Shown here: positions 1 through 6,934 of the stretch, one piece after another
Position numbering within the stretch: the stretch's first letter is position 1
Layout of the letters: each line of letters begins with the position of its first letter
NCBI GenBank assembly: GCA_023128195.1
Contig: JAGMEL010000224.1
Location: 1 to 10,805 of the forward strand
Direction of reading: 5' to 3'
Length of the DNA: 10,805 bases
DNA from: Caldifarciminota bacterium
GTDB lineage: Bacteria; Hydrothermota; Tepidihabitantia; SM23-42
The notes under the pieces: generated by a model
Seen by the model: the letters and a program-made list of their open reading frames with translations, nothing else
What the model was told of the DNA's origin: nothing
Database searches by the model: none
Made by a program: the position numbers and the translations under genes

Positions 1-133
1 TACTAGAACACATCACCCGAATAGGCGTTAGAGAAGAAGGCACTTTCAACTTACTAGTCCCAGCTAAGTCTGCTCCAGCATAGGAACACCAGTTGCAGCA
101 GAAAACAAGGATTTTAGGTTTAGAATTAGACAC
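1..133 (-). CDS. mvhD: MvhD/FrhD-like iron-sulfur electron-transfer subunit, 5' part only (runs off the left edge)
   Basis: Translating the minus strand from a GTG at 133 gives 44 open codons to the window edge. They contain the MvhD/FlpD hallmark C-N-W-C-S-Y-A-G-A-D-L-A-G, followed by a T-P-I-R-V-M-C-S-S segment matching the family's usual I-I-R-V-M-C-S-G. MvhD is a small [2Fe-2S] protein that carries electrons between a hydrogenase (MvhAG) or formate dehydrogenase and HdrA. I chose GTG at 133 because a perfect AAGGAG lies at 139-144 with 5-nt spacing; a GTG at 137-139 overlaps that site and is less likely. The gene follows the NuoG-HdrA fusion in the same direction, so it probably belongs to the same operon, separated only by a repeat element. 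The plus-strand reading of the same bases (3-83) is its shadow. The family call is firm on the motif; the partner enzyme is outside the window. Confidence 0.88.
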   Translation of the reverse strand, partial: MSNSKPKILVFCCNWCSYAGADLAGTSKLKVPSSLTPIRVMCSS

Positions 134-138
134 CTTCA

Positions 139-144
139 CTCCTT
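139..144 (-). promoter_or_regulatory. Shine-Dalgarno for the mvhD GTG start
   Basis: The minus strand reads AAGGAG, followed by 5 nt and GTG at 131-133. It decides the start of a gene beginning with a non-ATG codon. The neighbouring repeat element stops just upstream and leaves this site intact. Confidence 0.6.
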
Positions 145-182
145 CATTACAGAAATAAGAAGCCAGATGTCAGAAGTAAGAT

Positions 183-304
183 TTAAAAGGTTTGCCATTT
201 TTCAAGTAATCCGTTTAACATTTTGCTAACTTGTAAGAAAGTTTATAGATTTTTAAATCTTTGTAACTCTTTATTGGCTTCTTCTTACTTCTTACCTCTT
301 GCAT
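183..304 (-). pseudogene. Remnant of a four-helix-bundle (IVP/S23-type) gene with a 268-bp internal deletion
   Basis: The first ~27 codons (K-K-K-P-I-K-S-Y-K-D-L-K-I-Y-K-L-S-Y-K-L) match the N-terminus of the intact protein at 7895-8284. The sequence then jumps to that gene's last ~40 bp. The junction is the 8-mer AAGTTAGC (minus strand, 225-232), which occurs twice in the intact copy at 7937-7944 and 8205-8212. Recombination between those direct repeats removes 268 bp, exactly the length difference between the copies (390 versus 122 bp). Because 268 is not a multiple of three, the frame shifts and ends at K-C-stop (215-217), and the original end (183-185) is out of frame. The core helices are gone. 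The upstream array stays open in the same frame, back to a possible TTG at 418 overlapping the preceding gene, so a repeat peptide could still be made. Confidence 0.85.
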
Positions 305-396
305 CTTGCCTCTTACTTCTTGCATCTTACTTCTTGCCTCTTGCATCTTGCCTCTTGCTTCTCCCTTCTTATCTCTTACCTCTTGCATCTTGTCTC
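278..396 (-). repeat. Degenerate 7-bp tandem array, unit G-Y-A-A-G-A-N (minus strand)
   Basis: The minus strand carries back-to-back 7-mers such as GCAAGAG, GTAAGAG and GCAAGAT with no spacers. Three units make seven codons, so translation yields heptads such as M-Q-E-V-R-S-K. The array begins within a few bases of the stop codon at 399-401. It contains repeated AAGAGG strings resembling ribosome-binding sites. Confidence 0.85.
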
Positions 397-398
397 TC

Positions 399-3300
399 CT
401 ATTCCTCCAGCGCATCAATCATCGCCATGATCTGATGTTTTGTGAAACCATACTGCTCCATTGCACCAGATGGGCACGCAGCAACACAGGTACCACAACC
501 CTTGCATAATGCCTCGTTCACTTTAGATTTGCGTTCAGTATCCTCAATCACAATTTCAATTGCCTCGAACGGGCATAACCCACTACAAATACCACAACCA
601 ACACACAGTTCTTCATTGACATGGGAAACTGCTGCCTCAGCATAATATTTATCATGAGCAATAATAGTCGTAGCCCTTGCTGCAGCCGCCTCAGCTTGAC
701 TTATCGTCTCATCAATACATTTTGGACTGTGTGCCATACCCGCAACAAAAACACCCTCGGTCGCAAAATCAACCGGTCTTAATTTAACGTGCGCTTCAAG
801 AAAAAATCCTTCGTCATTCAAAGGTACCTTTAACATCTTTGCCAGAACATCATTATCTTTTGTAGGTTCGATTCCCGTTGAAAGAACCACGAGGTCAGAA
901 GGAAGCTCTATCTTTTCTCTTAAAATTGGCTCAAATACCGAAATATTTAACCTGCCATTATTACTGTGTATCTCAGGTTTTGAATTATCATCATATCTAA
1001 TAAAGATAACCCCAGCCTCTCTTGCATTCCTATAAAAATCTTCTTTAAAACCATATGTCCTCACATCGCGATACATAATATAGATATTCACTTCAGGATT
1101 TATTTTCAGAAGCCTCAATGCATTTTTTACTGCCTGGGAACAACACATTCTGCTACAATATGGATGGCCGTCATCTCTCGAACCAATACATTGGATCATT
1201 ACTACAGAAGCAAGATGTCCGATGCAAGATGCAAGATTTTCTTCTCCATTCTTGCTTCTTACTTCTTGCTTCTGGCCTTTTACTTCTTGCTTCTTACTTC
1301 TAACTTCTTGCTTCTGGTCTCTTACTTCTTGCTTCTTACCTCTTGCCTCTTCAATTAACTCTTCCAATTCCCTCTGTGTAATGATCCTTTTGTCTTTGCC
1401 ATATAAATATTCAGTGGGCTGATATTCTTGAGCACCGGTAGCAACAATTACTACACCATGTTTAAATTCTTCCTTTGCACCATCGGTAAAGGAAATTTCA
1501 GTCTCGTAATTTCCAATATATCCGGAAATTGATTCGATGTTTGCATTAGTAAATACCTTTATTAATCCTGTATTTTCTATCTTCTCAATAGTTCTTCTTA
1601 AGAATCTTTGGACATCTCTTCCTTCAATTGTGTAATAGATATGCCTTAGATTGCCTCCCAGTTCCTTTTCTCTCTCAACAAGGAAGACTTCAAAACCCTG
1701 CTCAGCAAGTGAAAGGCTCGAAACCATTCCGGCAATTCCACCACCGATCACTAATGCCTTTTGAATAACATCAATCTCGACCCGTTTTAAAGGTATGAGT
1801 AATCGTGCTTTGGCAACGGACATCCTTACTAAATCTTTCGCTTTTTCGAATGCCCCCTTTGGCTCGTTCATATGAATCCAGGAGCACTGGTCCCGGATAT
1901 TTGCCATTTCAAAGAGATAGGGATTCAAACCTGCTTCTCTTATTGTCTCACGGAAAAGGGGTTCGTGGGTCCTTGGTGTACATGAAGCAACAACCACACG
2001 GTTTAATTTATGTTCTTTAATCATTTCAACTATTCTTTTCTGGGTATCCTGAGAACAGGTGTATAGATTATCTTCAGCATAGACAACATTGGGCAGGGTC
2101 TTTGTGTATTCAACTACGCGCGGCACATCAACATAACCGCCAATATTTATTCCACAGTGGCAGATAAAAACACCAATTCTCGGTTCTTGATTTAAAACAT
2201 CCAATTCAGGAGGATATTCCTTCTTTGTTATTAGAGTATTTCTTGCTGAAGCCAGAAGACCCATTGCCTTTGCTGCTGCACCTGATGCCTGGGTTACTGT
2301 TTCAGGAATGTCCTTTGGTCCGGCAAATGCGCCGCAGACATATATTCCATCTCTTATTGTATCAACCGGCATGAATTCTGATGTACGGCAAAAACCATGT
2401 TCATTAAGATTAACCCGTAATTTTTTTGCTAATTGAGCTGTACCATCCTTGGGTACAAGACCAACCGAAAGCACAACCATATCAAACTCTTCTTGTTTTA
2501 TCTCCCCAGCTTCACTTTCATAGTGTATTATTAAATTGTTTGCCTCTGAATCTTGGTCGACGTTTGAAATCCCAGCTCTAACAAATCTAACCCCATACTC
2601 ATTCTTTGCCCGCTCATAATAAGATTCAAACCCTTTGCCAAATGTTCTTATATCCATACAAAAAATTGTTGTCTCAAGTCCTGCTTTAGCATGCTCCTTA
2701 GCAATAATTGCCTCTTTAATAGCATATGTACAACAAACCGATGAACAGTAACTCCTACCTGCTTGTGGATCCCGTGAGCCCACGCATTGAATAAATGCAA
2801 TCCTTTTTGCTTCCTTCTTATCACCCGGTCTCAGGACATGACCTTGAAAAGGACCTGAGGCAGAGAGGATCCTTTCAAACTCGATTGAGGTAACAACATT
2901 TTTGTATCGTCCATACCCGTATTCACTCTTCTTTTTTGCATCATATTCATCAAACCCGGGTGAAAGGATAATCGAACCAACATTCAGATCAACTACTTCT
3001 TCTTTTTGGTCAAAATTTATTGCATCTGCATCACAGAATTCCTGACAGATTTTACATTCACCTGTCTGCAAATGCACACAATGCTCTTTATCAATTATAG
3101 CATAGTTTGGAACTGCCTGAGGAAAAGGAATATATATTGAAGATCTTTCTCTTAGACCCTCATCAAATTCAGAAAGGATTGGTACGGGTTTATTTCTTGT
3201 AATCTCTTCAAACTTTATTCCCTTAGTAGGACAGACAAAATAACAAGCACCACAAGTCTGACACACATCTGATTGAACATCAAAGGCTGGTTGTACCTGT

Positions 3301-3755
3301 CGTTTACTACCTCTACCAGCAAAGCCAATCGCTCCCCTCCCCATTCTATCACGACACATACGGACACAGAGACCACAAAGTAGACAATCCTCATTCTTAG
3401 CCCTAATCCTTGATTTCTCAACACCTATTTCTTTTGCAATCCGTTTGACTTCTTCGGAATCTGGACAACGGGCTAATAATAACTCAGCCATAATCTTACG
3501 CGTCCTTATCACCCGTTCAGTGTCAGTTTTGACAACAAGTCCTTCTTGAACAGGATAAGTGCAGGATGCTTGAATAGAGGAAGGTCTGCCATTCTGGCTT
3601 ACCTCTACTAAGCAAAGTCGGCAAGCACCATAAGCCGGTAATGCTTTATGATAACATAGAGTCGGTATCTTTATACCAAGTTTTTGTGCGGCTTCCAGTA
3701 ATGTTGTCCCTTCTTCAGCCTCAATTTTTTGACCGTTGATAGTTAAATTTATCAT
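399..3755 (-). CDS. hdrA: NuoG N-terminal module fused to HdrA C-terminal half and a second HdrA module, 1118 aa
   Basis: This is the large iron-sulfur flavoprotein core of a soluble bifurcating complex. Residues 1-80 form a NuoG/HymC-type [2Fe-2S] domain (C34, C45, C48, C65). Two [4Fe-4S] sets follow (C124/127/130/134 and C165/168/171/175); the His-Cys cluster of classical NuoG is absent. Residues ~190-510 are HdrA from its post-ferredoxin part onward (P-F-P-Q-A-V-P-N at 210-217; C226/234/237/241; I-Q-C-V-G-S-R at 322-328) with no Rossmann half of their own. Residues ~525-1030 are a second HdrA module: C-H-C-G-I-N at 532-537, FAD motif G-G-G-I-A-G at 671-676, I-Q-C-I-G-S-R at 854-860. The end has two [4Fe-4S] sets (C1051/1054/1057/1061, C1084/1087/1090/1094). 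A repeat-derived insertion occupies 802-850. The ATG overlaps the upstream stop as ATGA, preceded by AGAGG. No signal peptide or membrane segment is seen, so it should be cytoplasmic. Confidence 0.9.
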   Translation of the reverse strand: MINLTINGQKIEAEEGTTLLEAAQKLGIKIPTLCYHKALPAYGACRLCLVEVSQNGRPSSIQASCTYPVQEGLVVKTDTERVIRTRKIMAELLLARCPDSEEVKRIAKEIGVEKSRIRAKNEDCLLCGLCVRMCRDRMGRGAIGFAGRGSKRQVQPAFDVQSDVCQTCGACYFVCPTKGIKFEEITRNKPVPILSEFDEGLRERSSIYIPFPQAVPNYAIIDKEHCVHLQTGECKICQEFCDADAINFDQKEEVVDLNVGSIILSPGFDEYDAKKKSEYGYGRYKNVVTSIEFERILSASGPFQGHVLRPGDKKEAKRIAFIQCVGSRDPQAGRSYCSSVCCTYAIKEAIIAKEHAKAGLETTIFCMDIRTFGKGFESYYERAKNEYGVRFVRAGISNVDQDSEANNLIIHYESEAGEIKQEEFDMVVLSVGLVPKDGTAQLAKKLRVNLNEHGFCRTSEFMPVDTIRDGIYVCGAFAGPKDIPETVTQASGAAAKAMGLLASARNTLITKKEYPPELDVLNQEPRIGVFICHCGINIGGYVDVPRVVEYTKTLPNVVYAEDNLYTCSQDTQKRIVEMIKEHKLNRVVVASCTPRTHEPLFRETIREAGLNPYLFEMANIRDQCSWIHMNEPKGAFEKAKDLVRMSVAKARLLIPLKRVEIDVIQKALVIGGGIAGMVSSLSLAEQGFEVFLVEREKELGGNLRHIYYTIEGRDVQRFLRRTIEKIENTGLIKVFTNANIESISGYIGNYETEISFTDGAKEEFKHGVVIVATGAQEYQPTEYLYGKDKRIITQRELEELIEEARGKKQEVRDQKQEVRSKKQEVKGQKQEVRSKNGEENLASCIGHLASVVMIQCIGSRDDGHPYCSRMCCSQAVKNALRLLKINPEVNIYIMYRDVRTYGFKEDFYRNAREAGVIFIRYDDNSKPEIHSNNGRLNISVFEPILREKIELPSDLVVLSTGIEPTKDNDVLAKMLKVPLNDEGFFLEAHVKLRPVDFATEGVFVAGMAHSPKCIDETISQAEAAAARATTIIAHDKYYAEAAVSHVNEELCVGCGICSGLCPFEAIEIVIEDTERKSKVNEALCKGCGTCVAACPSGAMEQYGFTKHQIMAMIDALEE
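1206..1352 (-). repeat. In-frame 7-bp foldback repeat inside the HdrA coding sequence
   Basis: Codons 802-850 come from the same repeat family as the intergenic elements. About sixteen forward 7-bp units encode E-A-R-G-K-K-Q, E-V-R-D-Q-K-Q, E-V-R-S-K-K-Q, E-V-K-G-Q-K-Q and E-V-R-S-K-N. A short reversed stretch then encodes N-L-A-S-C-I-G-H-L-A-S. Bases 1205-1215 and 1264-1274 are an 11-bp perfect inverted repeat. The insertion lies between E-L-E-E-L-I and V-V-M-I-Q-C-I-G-S-R. The equivalent linker in the first HdrA module of the same protein (298-318) is about 21 residues, against 49 here. The frame is preserved on both sides. Confidence 0.9.
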
Positions 3756-6700
3756 AACGTTTCCTCTTTTTCAGGTTTACTTTCCAGTTCGCATCTTAGG
3801 CAACGTTTTGCCTCTATTATTGCTTGTTCTTCACCTAAGCCTAAATGTACTTCTTTGAAACTCTTTACTCTTTCGGATACAGATAAAGAAGGCATCTTTG
3901 GGCGTCTTGACTCAAGCAATTCCTCCATCTCCTCATCTGATAATTTCAAAGGCTCAACATATACTGCTGGTCTTATCACTTCATATTCTCTTACTACAGG
4001 TTCACTTCTTAGATATTTATGTATGGACTGAGCTGCAATTTTACCTGCACCCATTGCCTCGGTCACGGTTGCGGCACCGGTTACTACATCCCCACCAGCA
4101 AAGATACCATCTTCATTCGTAATAAAAGTCTCGGCGTTAACCATGATGGTCTTCCATTTAGAGATTTGAATATTTTTGTTGTCTGTTAGAAAAGATAAAT
4201 CTGGTTCTTGTCTAACTGCGTATATCATTGTATCTAAATCCACAGTGAATTCAGAATCCTTAACGGGTATGGGGCGTCTTCTACCAGTTTCGTCGAAATC
4301 CCCCAATTTCATTCTAATACATTCTATTCTTTCCATCTTTTCATTTTTAGAAATGACCCTAATAGGAGCAGCAAGAAATTGGATATCTATTCCTTCTTCT
4401 ACAGCACCTTCAATTTCCTCTGGGTCAGCAGGCATTTCTGCCTTTGTTCTTCTATAGATAATTTGCACTTTTTCGCAACCCATCCTGCAGGCTGTCCTGG
4501 CGGCATCTATAGCTGCATTCCCACCACCAATCACGGCGACCTTTTTTCCAAGTTCTGTTTGCTCACCAAGATTTACTGCCCTCAAGAATTCCACAGCGTC
4601 CATAACGCCTTTTGTCTTTTCACCAGGAAGTCCCATTTTCAACCCCTCGTGAGCACCAGTGGCAATAAAGATAGCCTTATAGCCTTGTTTCTTGAGATAT
4701 TCAAGATTATCTACTTTAGCATTTGTCTTGATTGTCACTCCTGCTTCCCTAATAATATCAATTTCTTTATTAAGAATCTCTCTAGGCAATCTGTATTCTG
4801 GTATACCCACGGCCAGCATACCCCCAGCTACAGGCAGAGATTCAAAGATGGTAACTTCATAACCCTCTCTGGCGAGGTAATAACCACAAGTCAGACCAGC
4901 TGGACCTGACCCAATGATTGCCACTTTTTCCTCATAGATCCGTTTGTGGGGAGTGATTGGTTTTATGCCCTTTTTAAGTTCGTAGTCGGCAGCAAATCGT
5001 TTCAATGCCCTGATAGCAATTGGATCACCTCCATCACCTGAACGACACTTGGTTTCACAAGGATGGTGACAGACTCTACCGCAGACCAATGGTAGAGGAT
5101 TCTCTTTTCTAATAATGTCAATAGCTTCTTCAAATTGTCCTTTGGCAATATAGCCTATATAGGAAGGTACATCCTGACCTACTGGGCATGTATACTGACA
5201 GGCAGAGGAAATTATCTTTTTACAAACAACTGCGGGACATTTCTTGTATTTAATATGAGCCTCATATTCTTTTCTAAAATGCTGCAAAGTCGAAAGAACA
5301 GGATTAGGAACTGTCTGCCCTAAACCACATTGAGAAGCATCTTTTATTGCTTCTCCTAATTCTTGAAGAAATTCGATGTCCCCTTCTTCCCCCTTACCTT
5401 CTGATATTCTTGTTAGAACCTCAAGCATTGCCTCACTACCGTCTCTACAACTTGTACATTTCCCACAACTTTCATCATTGGTAAATGCGAGAAAATATTT
5501 AGCAATATCTACTATACAAGTATCTTCGTCCATTACTACCATCCCACCGGAACCCATCATTGAACCAGCTTTAGCTAAATGTTCATAGTCAATGGGTAAA
5601 TCAATCGAACTTGACGGAATACAACCACCAGATGGTCCTCCAGTTTGCACCGCCTTAAACTTCTTACCTTCAAGGATTCCGCCTCCAATATCATAAATAA
5701 TCTCTCTTAAAGTTATACCCATTGGTACTTCCACCAACCCGGTATTTACTACTTTGCCCACCAGAGAAAATACTTTTGTCCCTTTACTTTTTTCAGTACC
5801 AATTTTAGAATACCAATCACTACCTTTAGCTATTATTGCTGGAATATTTGCCCAGGTTTCTACATTATTTATATTTGTCGGTTTTCCCCATAATCCAGAT
5901 TGTGCTGGAAAAGGTGGTCTCTGCCTCGGCTCTGGTGATACTCCTTCAATTGAATGTATCAAAGATGTTTCCTCTCCACAGACAAAAGCACCTGAGCCTT
6001 CTCTTATTTCAATCTCAAAATTGAATCCCGTGTTAAAAATATTTTTACCCAGCAATCCATGTTCTTTTGCCTGCCAAATTGCTTGCCGTAATCTTACAAT
6101 AGCTAAAGGATACTCTGAACGCACATATATAAACCCTTTTGAGGCTCCGATTGCATAACCACCGATTAACATTCCCTCCAGAACAGAATGGGGATCTCCT
6201 TCAAGAACTGATCTGTCCATATATGCACCAGGGTCGCCTTCATCAGCATTGCAGACTATATATCTTATATCACCTTTTGCTTTCCTTGCAAATTCCCATT
6301 TTCTACCCGTAGGAAAACCAGCCCCTCCTCTTCCTCTGAGTCCTGAGTTTTTAACCTCTTCAATTGTCTGTTCTGGAGATAATTCAGTTAAAACCTTATA
6401 TAATGATTCGTAACCACCTCTGGTAATGTATTCTTCTATTGAATCAGGATTTATAAACCCACAATTACGGAGGGCAATCTTTTTCTGCTTTGCAAAAAAT
6501 GGGACCTCTTGATATAAAGGAATGCCACGTAAATTACCATTAGAACCATATTTTTTTATCGACTCATCGAGCAATAATTCTTCTTCAAACTTACATAAAA
6601 GATATTCTTCCTTGAGTTGCTTATTCTTAACAGCGATTATCAGCTCTCTTGCTTTATCAGGTGTCATCTCACAATAAGTTAATTTGGGCAGTTCGGGAAC

Positions 6701-6934
6701 AAATAAATTCACCAATGGTTCTTTTTGACAGAAGCCAAGACAACCTGTTTTTGTGAGTATCGCATCCAATTTATTCTCTCTTATACTATTTTCTATCTCA
6801 TCATAAACTTCTTGTGCTCCAGTAGCTAATCCACAAGTTGCCATACCAACCGCAATCTTTATGCGTTCAGGATAGATTAATCTTGTCCCTTCTTTTTTTA
6901 TTATTTCAAGGTCATCTAAGTTTCTTATATTCAT
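3752..6934 (-). CDS. nuoF: NuoF-GltD fusion: NAD(P)H-oxidising flavoprotein subunit, 1060 aa
   Basis: This is the pyridine-nucleotide entry or exit point of the complex. Residues ~25-110 are a thioredoxin-like [2Fe-2S] domain (C34, C65, C69, perhaps C88). Residues ~150-560 are NuoF/HydB: FMN/NADH loop G-L-R-G-R-G-G-A-G-F at 198-207, N-A-D-E-G-D-P-G at 229-236, G-S-G-A-F-V-C-G-E-E-T at 313-323, and a [4Fe-4S] site C490/493/496 with C536. From ~575 it becomes a GltD/NfnB/DPYD-type module: Cys-rich domain (C579, C583, C618, C622, C626, C630), FAD Rossmann G-S-G-P-A-G at 675-680, second nucleotide site G-G-G-N-A-A at 803-808 followed by Y-R-R-T, and G-G-D-V-V-T-G-A-A at 947-955. The tail ends with R-C-L-R-C at 1044-1048. 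Usual NuoF stops near 430-600 residues, so the GltD half is a fusion. Both ends have ATGA overlaps with neighbours. The Y-R-R motif suggests NADP(H) at the second site; this is inference. Confidence 0.92.
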   Translation of the reverse strand: MNIRNLDDLEIIKKEGTRLIYPERIKIAVGMATCGLATGAQEVYDEIENSIRENKLDAILTKTGCLGFCQKEPLVNLFVPELPKLTYCEMTPDKARELIIAVKNKQLKEEYLLCKFEEELLLDESIKKYGSNGNLRGIPLYQEVPFFAKQKKIALRNCGFINPDSIEEYITRGGYESLYKVLTELSPEQTIEEVKNSGLRGRGGAGFPTGRKWEFARKAKGDIRYIVCNADEGDPGAYMDRSVLEGDPHSVLEGMLIGGYAIGASKGFIYVRSEYPLAIVRLRQAIWQAKEHGLLGKNIFNTGFNFEIEIREGSGAFVCGEETSLIHSIEGVSPEPRQRPPFPAQSGLWGKPTNINNVETWANIPAIIAKGSDWYSKIGTEKSKGTKVFSLVGKVVNTGLVEVPMGITLREIIYDIGGGILEGKKFKAVQTGGPSGGCIPSSSIDLPIDYEHLAKAGSMMGSGGMVVMDEDTCIVDIAKYFLAFTNDESCGKCTSCRDGSEAMLEVLTRISEGKGEEGDIEFLQELGEAIKDASQCGLGQTVPNPVLSTLQHFRKEYEAHIKYKKCPAVVCKKIISSACQYTCPVGQDVPSYIGYIAKGQFEEAIDIIRKENPLPLVCGRVCHHPCETKCRSGDGGDPIAIRALKRFAADYELKKGIKPITPHKRIYEEKVAIIGSGPAGLTCGYYLAREGYEVTIFESLPVAGGMLAVGIPEYRLPREILNKEIDIIREAGVTIKTNAKVDNLEYLKKQGYKAIFIATGAHEGLKMGLPGEKTKGVMDAVEFLRAVNLGEQTELGKKVAVIGGGNAAIDAARTACRMGCEKVQIIYRRTKAEMPADPEEIEGAVEEGIDIQFLAAPIRVISKNEKMERIECIRMKLGDFDETGRRRPIPVKDSEFTVDLDTMIYAVRQEPDLSFLTDNKNIQISKWKTIMVNAETFITNEDGIFAGGDVVTGAATVTEAMGAGKIAAQSIHKYLRSEPVVREYEVIRPAVYVEPLKLSDEEMEELLESRRPKMPSLSVSERVKSFKEVHLGLGEEQAIIEAKRCLRCELESKPEKEETL

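Larger units (their letters stand above)
150..398 (-). mobile_element. Internally deleted foldback element (7-bp arrays plus remnant four-helix-bundle gene)
   Basis: This non-coding gap holds a shortened copy of the element at 7817-8348. In minus-strand order it has an array of about sixteen degenerate 7-bp units (278-396), a broken four-helix-bundle gene (183-304), then a short tail of units in the opposite orientation (about 150-182). The arms can pair: 172-182 is a perfect 11-bp inverted match of 324-334. Non-array parts match the full copy at about 94% by eye, differences being mostly transitions. The element starts right after the stop codon at 399 and ends just before the mvhD Shine-Dalgarno. 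Mobility is inferred from the repeated structure; I see no transposase or clear target-site duplication. Confidence 0.65.

Noticed and set aside
3..83. Plus-strand open stretch ending at TAG 81-83 that looks like the C-terminus of a convergent gene
   Set aside because: The minus strand of the same bases encodes the unmistakable MvhD signature with a good ribosome-binding site; the plus reading is its shadow.
278..396. CRISPR array
   Set aside because: Units are 7 bp, contiguous, degenerate and without spacers, and no cas gene is present.
215..418. 67-codon minus-strand ORF as an independent gene
   Set aside because: It begins at a TTG inside the preceding gene, is mostly repeat heptads and ends in a frameshifted remnant of the four-helix-bundle gene; recorded as element plus pseudogene.
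4379..4909. Plus-strand ORF of 176 codons
   Set aside because: It lies wholly antisense to conserved GltD-module coding sequence, has no recognisable motif and no convincing start.
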